A stretch of 64,000 nucleotides of DNA, taken from NCBI RefSeq assembly GCF_007970665.1, contig NZ_CP042430.1:3658001-3722000 (forward strand), given 5' to 3'. Under the pieces are notes generated by a model. That model made no database searches and was not told where the DNA came from. It worked only from the letters and a program-made list of their open reading frames with translations. The position numbers and the translations under genes were made by a program. This DNA comes from Baekduia soli. Its GTDB lineage: Bacteria > Actinomycetota > Thermoleophilia > Solirubrobacterales > Solirubrobacteraceae. Positions 57,680 through 64,000 of the stretch are shown piece by piece (the first letter of the stretch is position 1; each line of letters starts with the position of its first letter).

Positions 57680-59641
57680 CTATGCCTCGGAGAGCACTTC
57701 GCCGGTGCCCGCGAACAGCGCGGCCTGCACGCGGCGCGCGATGTCGCGCCCGGTGAAGCCGACCTCGGCGTGCAGCAGGGCGGGCTTGCCGTGCGTCACG
57801 AAGCGGTCGGGCAGCCCGACGCGCAGGACCCGCGGCGCGGGGCCCGCGGCGTCGCTGAGCGCCTCCAGGACGGCCGAGCCGAAGCCGCCGGCGAGCGTGC
57901 CCTCCTCGACGGTCACGAGCAGCTCGTGGTCGGCGGCCAGCGTCCCGAGCAGCTCGCGGTCCAGCGGCTTGACGAAGCGCGCGTCGGCGACCGTGGCCTC
58001 CACCCCGTGCTCCATGAGCAGGTCCGCGGCCTCCAGGGCCCTGCCGACGCCCGAGCCGTAGCCCAGCAGCGCGACGCGGCCGCCCTCGCGCAGGACCTCG
58101 CCGGTGCCGATGGCGATCGCGTGGACCTCGCCGGGGCCCGGCAGCGCCACGCCGACGCCCTCGCCGCGCGGGTAGCGCAGGCCGAAGGGGCCGCCCTGGG
58201 TCAGCGCGGTGCGCAGGAGGTGCTTGAGCTGGGCCTCGTCGCGCGGGGCGGCCAGCGTGATGTTCGGCAGGCAGCGCAGGTAGGCGATGTCGAAGGCGCC
58301 GTGGTGCGTCGGACCGTCGTCGCCGACCAGGCCGGCGCGGTCCATCGCGAAGGTGACGTCCAGGCCCTGGATGCAGACGTCGTGGACGATCTGGTCGTAG
58401 GCGCGCTGCAGGAACGTCGAGTAGATCGCGCACACCGGCTTGGCGCCCTCGAGCGCCAGGCCGGAGGCGAAGAGCACGGCCTGCTGCTCGGCGATGCCGA
58501 CGTCGAAGTAGTGCTCGGGCTCGGCCTTCTGCAGCAGGTTCAGCCCGGTCCCGGAGTTCATCGCGGCGGTGATGCCGACGACGCGGCGGTCGCGGCGCAC
58601 CTCGTCGATCAGCGCCTCGCCGAAGACCTGCGTGTACTGCGGCGGCGCCGCGACGGCGCCGGGCACGGCGGGTGCCGACGGCGCGGGCACGCGGTTGGCG
58701 ATCGACTTGGGCTTGGCGGCGTGCCAGCGCTCCATGCCCTCCAGGCCACCCTCCTCGGCGGCGACGAAGCCCTTGCCCTTGACCGTCGCGGTGTGGACCA
58801 CGACGGGGCGGTCGGCGGCCAGCGCGGCCTTGAGCGCGACGCGCAGCGCGCGCACGTCGTGGCCGTCGATGACGCCCATGTAGGCCCAGTCGAGCTCCTC
58901 CCAGAACAGGCCGGGGGCCCAGAAGGACTTGATGGACTCCTTGAGCCGCGGGCCGAGGCGGTCGAACGCCGCGCCGATGCCGCCGGGCAGCGTGACCAGC
59001 CCCTCCTCGACGCCCTCACGGGCGTGCCAGAGCTTGGGGTTCAGGCGGACACGGTTGAAGTAGCGCGACAGCGCGCCGACGTTCGGCGCGATCGACATGC
59101 CGTTGTCGTTGAGCACGACGACGATCGGCGTGCCCAGGCCGCCGGCCTGGTGGATGGCCTCGAAGGCCACCCCGCCGGTCATGGCCCCGTCGCCGATGAC
59201 GGCGACGACCTTGCCCGCGTCGAGGTCGCCGGCCAGGCGCATGCCCTCCTTGAGCCCGACGGCGTAGCCGATCGAGGTCGAGGCGTGGCCCGCGCCCATG
59301 ATGTCGTGCTCGGACTCGTGGATCGCGCAGAACGGGGCGAGGCCCTCGTACTGGCGGATGGTCGGCAGCTGGTCGCGGCGGCCGGTGAGGATCTTGTGCG
59401 GGTAGGCCTGGTGGCCGACGTCCCAGAGGATCTTGTCCCGCGGGGAGTCCAGCAGGGAGTGCAGCGCGACCGTCACCTCGCAGACACCGAGGTTGGCCCC
59501 GAAGTGGCCGCCGATCTCGCCGACGGTGTCGATGATGTGCTCGCGCACCTCCTGGGCGACCTGCTGGAGCTCCTCGTCCGTGAGCCCGTGGAGATCCTGC
59601 GGGCGGTCGATGCGGTCTAGGAGGCGTGGGGATGAGGTCAT
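57680..59641 (-). CDS. dxs: 1-deoxy-D-xylulose-5-phosphate synthase
   Basis: 653 aa from ATG 59641, overlapping the polyprenyl synthase stop as ATGA. Thiamine-PP domain with GHFGANLGVCEVTVALHSLL, WDVGHQAYPHKIL, VIGDGAMTGGVAFEAIHQAG; pyrimidine domain with DVGIAEQQAVLFASGLALEG; C-terminal transketolase domain. First step of the MEP route to isoprenoids. Complete and of normal length. Confidence 0.97.
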   Translation of the reverse strand: MTSSPRLLDRIDRPQDLHGLTDEELQQVAQEVREHIIDTVGEIGGHFGANLGVCEVTVALHSLLDSPRDKILWDVGHQAYPHKILTGRRDQLPTIRQYEGLAPFCAIHESEHDIMGAGHASTSIGYAVGLKEGMRLAGDLDAGKVVAVIGDGAMTGGVAFEAIHQAGGLGTPIVVVLNDNGMSIAPNVGALSRYFNRVRLNPKLWHAREGVEEGLVTLPGGIGAAFDRLGPRLKESIKSFWAPGLFWEELDWAYMGVIDGHDVRALRVALKAALAADRPVVVHTATVKGKGFVAAEEGGLEGMERWHAAKPKSIANRVPAPSAPAVPGAVAAPPQYTQVFGEALIDEVRRDRRVVGITAAMNSGTGLNLLQKAEPEHYFDVGIAEQQAVLFASGLALEGAKPVCAIYSTFLQRAYDQIVHDVCIQGLDVTFAMDRAGLVGDDGPTHHGAFDIAYLRCLPNITLAAPRDEAQLKHLLRTALTQGGPFGLRYPRGEGVGVALPGPGEVHAIAIGTGEVLREGGRVALLGYGSGVGRALEAADLLMEHGVEATVADARFVKPLDRELLGTLAADHELLVTVEEGTLAGGFGSAVLEALSDAAGPAPRVLRVGLPDRFVTHGKPALLHAEVGFTGRDIARRVQAALFAGTGEVLSEA

Positions 59642-60525
59642 GAGGTCCGCGTGAAGATGAAGTCGGTGATCTGCTCCAGCTCGGTCGCGCCGGCCGGGGC
59701 CACCACCGAAAGGGTATCCCTGGCGGCACGATGGCACTCGGCGGCCATCGATCTGGCGCCCTGGAGCCCGTACTCGGTCACGTAGGTGCGCTTGCCGTGG
59801 CGCTCGTCGCTGCCCTGCGGCTTGCCGAGCCCCTCGTCGGTCCCCGTGACATCGAGGATGTCGTCGACGATCTGGAACAGCACACCGAGCTCGCCCGCGA
59901 AGCCGCGCCAGCGCACGACGGCCTCGTCGTCCACGCCGGCCAGCAGCAGCACGCACACGACGGAGGCGCCGATGAGCCGCCCGGTCTTCAGCGCGTGCAG
60001 CCGCCGCAGGTCCTCCGGGGTGTCCGACACCCCGGCGACGTCCAGGAACTGACCGCCGACCATGCCGTCGACGCCCGTGGCCGCCGCGAGCTCGCGCGCC
60101 GCGGCCAGCAGCCGCGCCGGCTCGCCGGGCTGGGCGGTCAGGAGGTGCTGGAAGGCCTCGGCGTACAGCGCGTCGCCGGCCAGGATCGCGACGTCCTCGC
60201 CGAACTTGACGTGGCAGGTCGGCCGGCCGCGGCGCAGGTCGTCGTCGTCCATCGCCGGCAGGTCGTCGTGGATGAGCGAGTAGGTGTGGATGAGCTCGAG
60301 CGAGGCGGCGAGGGCCAGCACGTCGGGCGCGTCGACCCCGGCGGCCTCGGCGGTGGCCAGCGCGAGCACCGGCCGGATGCGCTTGCCGCCGGCCAGCAGG
60401 CTGTAGCGCATGGCATCCTCCAGGCCGTCGGTGCGCGGCGCGCGGCTGGGGAACCGCAGCGTGCGGAGGTAGTCATCGACCCGGGCCCGCAGGTGATCCG
60501 GGTAGGCGACGGCCGGGGCGCTCAG
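59638..60525 (-). CDS. polyprenyl diphosphate synthase (FPP/GGPP type), apparent CTG start
   Basis: 295 aa if begun at CTG 60525, which overlaps the xseB stop as CTGA. The next in-frame ATG (60411) would delete the first helix, and LRARVDDYLRTLRF before it is typical coding sequence of this family. First aspartate motif IHDDLPAMDDDDLRRGRPT, second FQIVDDILDVTGTDEGLGKP, plus LLAGGKRIRPVLALATAEAA. Condenses IPP with allylic diphosphates, downstream of dxs output; the gene pair is a typical isoprenoid unit. Confidence 0.92.
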   Translation of the reverse strand: MSAPAVAYPDHLRARVDDYLRTLRFPSRAPRTDGLEDAMRYSLLAGGKRIRPVLALATAEAAGVDAPDVLALAASLELIHTYSLIHDDLPAMDDDDLRRGRPTCHVKFGEDVAILAGDALYAEAFQHLLTAQPGEPARLLAAARELAAATGVDGMVGGQFLDVAGVSDTPEDLRRLHALKTGRLIGASVVCVLLLAGVDDEAVVRWRGFAGELGVLFQIVDDILDVTGTDEGLGKPQGSDERHGKRTYVTEYGLQGARSMAAECHRAARDTLSVVAPAGATELEQITDFIFTRTS

Positions 60526-60737
60526 AGCAGCGCGTCCTGGCCCGGCATCGGCTCGGCGGCCGCCGCGCGTGACAGGCGGTCGAGCTCCGCGGAGGCCTGG
60601 GAGGCCAGCGCGGCGGCGTCCTCGACGAGGGTCGCCGCGGCGTCCGGGGAGACGTCGCCGGAGCGCAGCTGCTCTGCGGCGCGTTCCAGGCGGGCGACGA
60701 GGGCGTCGAGCTGGGCGGCGGTGTCGTCGGTGCTCAT
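60522..60737 (-). CDS. xseB: exodeoxyribonuclease VII small subunit
   Basis: 71 aa from ATG 60737. AAQLDALVARLERAAEQLRS followed by VSPDAAATLVEDAAALASQA, the two-helix layout of XseB, ending LSRAAAAEPM. Pairs with XseA (not in this window) to degrade single-stranded DNA. Position before the polyprenyl synthase is conserved across many bacteria. Confidence 0.85.
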   Translation of the reverse strand: MSTDDTAAQLDALVARLERAAEQLRSGDVSPDAAATLVEDAAALASQASAELDRLSRAAAAEPMPGQDALL

Positions 60738-60783
60738 CGCCCTGAAGTCTCGCGCGCGCGGGACGCGCGTGCGTTGCGGCCGG

Positions 60784-61197
60784 TCATTCTCGGACCTGCG
60801 CCGGGCGGTGCTCGCGCAGCGCGGCCGCCAGGATCCCGTTGACGAAGCCCGGCGCCTCGGCGCTGCAGAACGCCTTGGCGGTCTCGACGGCCTCGTCGAT
60901 GGCGCCCTCCGGGGGGATCGGCGTGTCGCCCGGCACCGCGTCGGGGTGCAGCATCTCCAGCAGCGCGACGCGCATGATCGCCCGCTCCAGCGGCGCGATG
61001 CGGTCCACGGTCCACCCGCGGGCGTGGCGCTCCAGGACCGCGTCGAGGTCGGGCGTGTAGTCGGAGGCGGCGTAGGCCAGGGCGCGCGTGAACGTCGTCG
61101 CGTCGGGCTCGAACAGGTCGTCGAGCTCGCGCCCGGTGAGGTCGTGCTGGTAGAGCGCGAACGCCGCGGCCCGGCGCTGGTCGGTGCGGCGCGACAT
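60784..61197 (-). CDS. nusB: transcription antitermination factor NusB
   Basis: 137 aa from ATG 61197. RRTDQRRAAAFALYQHDLTG, VDRIAPLERAIMRVALLEML, GAIDEAVETAKAFCSAEAPG, FVNGILAAALREH are NusB signatures. Binds boxA RNA with S10 in rRNA antitermination. Follows efp by 7 bp. Confidence 0.93.
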   Translation of the reverse strand: MSRRTDQRRAAAFALYQHDLTGRELDDLFEPDATTFTRALAYAASDYTPDLDAVLERHARGWTVDRIAPLERAIMRVALLEMLHPDAVPGDTPIPPEGAIDEAVETAKAFCSAEAPGFVNGILAAALREHRPAQVRE

Positions 61198-61204
61198 GGG
61201 GGCG

Positions 61205-61762
61205 CTAGGCCCGTGACATGTAGTCGCCGGTCTCGGTCTGGACCTTCACGCGATCGCCGATGTTGACGAACAGCGGCACCTGGATCGTCGCGCCGGTCTC
61301 CAGCGTCGCGGGCTTGTTGCCACCGCCGGACACCGTGTCGCCCTTCAGGCCGGGGTCGGTCTGGGTGACCTCCAGCTCGACGGAGGCCGGCAGCTGCAGG
61401 TTGGACGGCGCGCCGTCGACGAACAGGACGTCGACCTCGTCGTTGGGCTTGGTCCAGCGCAGCGCCTCGGCCACCACGGCCTCGGGCACGGCCATCTGCT
61501 CGTAGGTCTCGCCATCCATGAAGTGGGCGTCGGTGCCGTCGGCGTACAGGAAGGTCATCTTGCGCGCCTCGGTCCGCACGGCGCGGAACTTCTCGCCGGC
61601 GCGGAAGGTCTTGTCGATGACGTTGCCGTCGCTGATGCGCCGCAGCTTGGTCCGCACGAACGCGGGGCCCTTGCCGGGCTTGACGTGCTGGAACTCGACG
61701 ACCTTGAAGATCGTGCCGTCCACGTCGATGTGGTTGCCGTTCTTGAACTGATTGGTGCTCAC
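61205..61762 (-). CDS. efp: translation elongation factor P
   Basis: 185 aa from GTG 61762 ([20 protein letters not shown]). KOW-like domain with [14 protein letters not shown] carrying the Lys that enters the P site, [16 protein letters not shown], and S1-like C-terminal domain ([20 protein letters not shown]). Relieves ribosome stalling at proline runs. It is the last core gene before the serine recombinase, whose start lies only 72 bp away in divergent orientation. Confidence 0.96.
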   Translation of the reverse strand: MSTNQFKNGNHIDVDGTIFKVVEFQHVKPGKGPAFVRTKLRRISDGNVIDKTFRAGEKFRAVRTEARKMTFLYADGTDAHFMDGETYEQMAVPEAVVAEALRWTKPNDEVDVLFVDGAPSNLQLPASVELEVTQTDPGLKGDTVSGGGNKPATLETGATIQVPLFVNIGDRVKVQTETGDYMSRA

Positions 61763-61833
61763 GAACACAACGCGGTAGGCTCCTGCCTTCGGCGCGGCCA
61801 CCCGGGCGGCGCAACGGATCGGGAGACGACATC

Positions 61834-63321
61834 ATGCCGCAGGCGAAGACGCTCCAGCTCGACGCATACATCAGGGTCTCCCGCGTCTCCGGCCGAGAGG
61901 GCGATTCCTTCGTGAGCCCGGAGGTCCAGCGGAGCACGATCGACCACTACGCGAAGGCCCACGGACACGAGGTCATCGGCGAGGAGGTCGACCTCGACGT
62001 GTCGGGCGGCAAGCTCGACCGCCCGGGCCTGAACGTGATCCTCGCGCGCATCGAGTCGGGCGCCACCGACGGGATCGCCGTCGCGAAGCTCGACCGTCTC
62101 AGCCGCGCCGGTGTCGCCGACGCCCTGAAGCTCGTGGAGCGCATTCAGGACGCCGGAGGAGTAGTTATCGCGGTCGACCTGAACCTCGACCCGACGACAC
62201 CGACGGGCGAGCTGCTGATGACCCTGCTCTTGGCCCTCGCCCGCATGGAGCGCCGCCGCCTCAGTGACTCCTGGGAGGTCGCGAAGAGCCTCGCGCTGGA
62301 GCGCGGCGCGAAGATCGGGCCAACGCCCTACGGATACCGCCGCGCCGACGATGGCACGCTCGCGCCGGACCCCGTCGAGGCGCCGCACGTCCGCGAGGCG
62401 TTCCGGCTGGCTCGCCACAGCGTCCAGGCCGCGACCGACTACCTCGCCGAGCACGCGGAGGGCCGCACGTGGACCGTGTTCACCGTCCGCCGCTTCCTCG
62501 GGCGCCGGAGCTACCTCGGCGAGCAGCACTACGCGGGCGAGGTCGTGCGCGATTCTCACGAGCCGCTCGTGTCGCTCGGCGCCTGGGAGCTGGCGCAGCA
62601 CGAGGCGCCGCCGTCGCGCCGTCCCCCGGCCGCGTTCCCACTGTCGGGCGTCGCTACCTGCGGGACCTGCGGCGGGCCGATGGTCGGAGGGCGCGGCGGC
62701 CGTGCGAAGGACGGCTCGGGCCTGCGCACCTACCGCTGCGCCGCCTCCATGAAGAAGCACCGCGGCGTCCCGTGCCCGGCCCCGGCGACGATGGTCGCGA
62801 CCCGGCTGGAGGGCTACGTCGACGAGGTGCTCCGGGCCGCCTGGGCGGAGCGCGGCGCGCTCGTGACCGACGCCGACGGCGCCGAGGCCGAGCTGGGCAT
62901 TGTGGAGGCCGAGCTGGCGGCCCTCCTCGCCGAGCGCGAGGCGTTCGCCGCCGATCTTGACGCGCGCCGCGCCCTGGGCGACGCATGGAGCGCGACCGCC
63001 GCGGCGATGACGGCCGCGATCGAGGCGACGCAGGCCCGCTACCGCCAGCTCGCCGAGGCATCGTCCCGCGCCGAGCGCACCGTGACCGGCGCCGAGCAGC
63101 TCGACGCCGCGGACCCCGTCGCATGGGGCGCCCTGGTCGCCGACGTCACAGACCGCGTCGTCGTTCATCGTGGCCGCGGGTCGGTCGAGTCCCGCGTGAG
63201 GGTCGAGGCCGCGTGGGACGTCGACGATCGCCCGGTCCCGGACGTCGAGGAGTCCTCGGACGTCGGGTCGGCGCCGCCGGTCACGGACGCGGACGCCCCG
63301 GCCTCGACGACTGACGCCTGA
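61834..63321 (+). CDS. large serine recombinase
   Basis: 495 aa from ATG 61834 with GGGAG upstream. N-terminal resolvase domain with catalytic Ser16 in AYIRVSRVSGREGD, VAKLDRLSRAGVADALKLVE; Recombinase domain (AKIGPTPYGYRRADDGTLAP, RRFLGRRSYLGEQHYAGEVV); zinc ribbon (ATCGTCGGPM ... TYRCAASM, GVPCPAP); coiled coil at 350-420 and an acidic tail. This is the integrase class of phages and elements. It sits directly upstream of efp, marking the left end of a third mobile element that continues past the window. Confidence 0.94.
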   Translation: MPQAKTLQLDAYIRVSRVSGREGDSFVSPEVQRSTIDHYAKAHGHEVIGEEVDLDVSGGKLDRPGLNVILARIESGATDGIAVAKLDRLSRAGVADALKLVERIQDAGGVVIAVDLNLDPTTPTGELLMTLLLALARMERRRLSDSWEVAKSLALERGAKIGPTPYGYRRADDGTLAPDPVEAPHVREAFRLARHSVQAATDYLAEHAEGRTWTVFTVRRFLGRRSYLGEQHYAGEVVRDSHEPLVSLGAWELAQHEAPPSRRPPAAFPLSGVATCGTCGGPMVGGRGGRAKDGSGLRTYRCAASMKKHRGVPCPAPATMVATRLEGYVDEVLRAAWAERGALVTDADGAEAELGIVEAELAALLAEREAFAADLDARRALGDAWSATAAAMTAAIEATQARYRQLAEASSRAERTVTGAEQLDAADPVAWGALVADVTDRVVVHRGRGSVESRVRVEAAWDVDDRPVPDVEESSDVGSAPPVTDADAPASTTDA

Positions 63322-63387
63322 GCGCGTCGCGTAGCTCGATCCGCAGGGCCTAACGGGGAGCGGCGGCGCGCCACCTTCCTAGCGCGC

Positions 63388-63432
63388 GACAGCTTTCCGA
63401 CGCTCGTCCGACAGCTTCCCGACAGAGCCGAC
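63388..63432. repeat. short direct repeats downstream of the serine recombinase
   Basis: GACAGCTTTCCGAC (63388-63401) and GACAGCTTCCCGAC (63410-63423) differ at one base and start 22 bp apart, two helical turns; a partial third copy GACAGAGCCGAC follows at 63421-63432. Spacing suggests protein-binding sites ahead of the next gene. Confidence 0.6.
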
Positions 63433-63477
63433 GGCGTCCCACTTGTGCTAGCCCTTGCCCTCGCCGATGCTGGCGGC

Positions 63478-63723
63478 ATGACCAACCACGCCGCCCTACT
63501 CGCCATCGTCGACCAGGAAGTCACCTCCCGGATCGAGGACCCGCACCCCGAGCGCCTCGTCGAGGCCCTCCACCTGCGCGCCGCGCTCGCCGCTGACGCG
63601 CGCCCCCTGCCGCCGGTAGCTGCCGCCACGCTGCGCCGCGTGCTCGACGAGGAGGGCGCGCTGAGTGCGCTCGCCGCCGCGGAGGCCCGCGAGGCCGCCG
63701 CGGCGCAGCTCCGCTCGGCCTGA
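63478..63723 (+). CDS. hypothetical small helical protein
   Basis: 81 aa from ATG 63478. Ala-rich helices (HAALLAIVDQEVTSRIEDPH, LVEALHLRAALAADARPLPP, LSALAAAEAREAAAAQLRSA). No family recognised. Lies between two repeat clusters, after the serine recombinase, likely part of the third element. Confidence 0.5.
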   Translation: MTNHAALLAIVDQEVTSRIEDPHPERLVEALHLRAALAADARPLPPVAAATLRRVLDEEGALSALAAAEAREAAAAQLRSA

Positions 63724-63795
63724 GCGCCCTACTAGGGCCACGCGAGATTCTGGGCGCCCTACTAGGGCCAAAAGGGCCGTGGCCCTAGTAGGGCG
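63724..63795. repeat. cluster of three palindromic repeats (CCCTA-C-TAGGG core)
   Basis: GCGCCCTACTAGGGCCA occurs at 63724-63740 and again at 63754-63770, exactly 30 bp apart; its inverse complement (16 of 17 bases) is at 63780-63795. Each copy is itself an 11-base near-palindrome with an odd centre. Likely operator, recombinase-accessory or replication sites. Confidence 0.7.
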
Positions 63796-63803
63796 TTGGC
63801 CCA

Positions 63804-63818
63804 AGGTACGTAGTACCT
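63804..63818. promoter_or_regulatory. palindrome AGGTAC-GTA-GTACCT
   Basis: Perfect 6-bp arms around a 3-base centre, 8 bp after the repeat cluster. Nothing codes between 63724 and the window end in a way I can support, so this looks like a regulatory stretch of the third element. Confidence 0.45.
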
Positions 63819-64000
63819 AGCGCTTCCCACGGAGCCGTCTGGCGCTGTTCCGGGCCTGCTCGGATTGACGGAGCTGGAGGGCGAGGCTTAGGGCTAGGTC
63901 GGAGGCCGGGCTTCCGTTCCGACGCCAGCCCGCCCCTCGGGGGGACAGCACCCTAGCCCTCCCGCTTGTTCTCGGGCTTCGTCGGTGGATGACGCCGAGA

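Noticed and set aside
63724-63818. Chromosomal replication origin
   Set aside because: No dnaA, dnaN or DnaA-box pattern is near; the context is a mobile element.

Overview
The window is high-GC actinobacterial chromosome. It most resembles the class Thermoleophilia, order Solirubrobacterales. The pointers are the very GC-rich codon use, Tat-exported ferritin-like proteins, an F420-type LLM oxidoreductase and the housekeeping run efp-nusB-xseB-polyprenyl synthase-dxs / tlyA-NAD kinase-recN / pyrG / xerD / mutM / recO / ppdK / dgt / dnaG. This is recognition from protein sequence only; no taxonomy search was run.

Layout. Positions 1-3.6 kb are ordinary chromosome: a cut RraA-like gene, an alpha/beta hydrolase, an acetamidase/formamidase and a PRC-barrel protein. 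Positions 3.6-27.7 kb are two integrative elements in tandem, stacked on the 3' end of one CAU-anticodon tRNA gene (27720-27793, minus strand). The 3' half of that tRNA is repeated at 3615 and 12103, and each element carries a related tyrosine integrase near its tRNA-proximal end. Element 1 (3.6-12.1 kb) carries three ferritin-like proteins (at least two with clear Tat signals), a secreted beta-sandwich protein, a Replic_Relax-type protein, an ECF sigma factor with a DUF2294 partner, an excisionase and the integrase. Element 2 (12.1-27.7 kb) is transcribed almost wholly leftward. It has integrase, excisionase, a possible helicase-loader-like protein, several small zinc-binding proteins, an eight-gene phage-structural-type operon headed by small virion-like proteins and ending in a 471-aa and a 1077-aa protein, a RES/Xre toxin-antitoxin pair, and a coupled trio of unknown small genes. 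I see no terminase, portal, major capsid protein or conjugation machinery in either element.

Positions 27.8-61.8 kb return to core chromosome: oxidoreductases and glycosyltransfer (LLM enzyme, GT1), DNA replication and repair (dnaG, dgt, recO, mutM, recN, xerD, xseB), nucleotide metabolism (deoB, pyrG, NAD kinase, NUDIX), isoprenoid supply (dxs, polyprenyl synthase), and translation (efp, tRNA-Asn). Genes are packed with many 4-bp stop/start overlaps. At least seven genes here, including dnaG and deoB, are broken by what look like single missing G or C bases, most simply assembly errors.

From 61.8 kb to the right edge a large serine recombinase sits directly upstream of efp. It is followed by a small gene and a dense cluster of direct and palindromic repeats, probably the start of a third mobile element that runs off the window.
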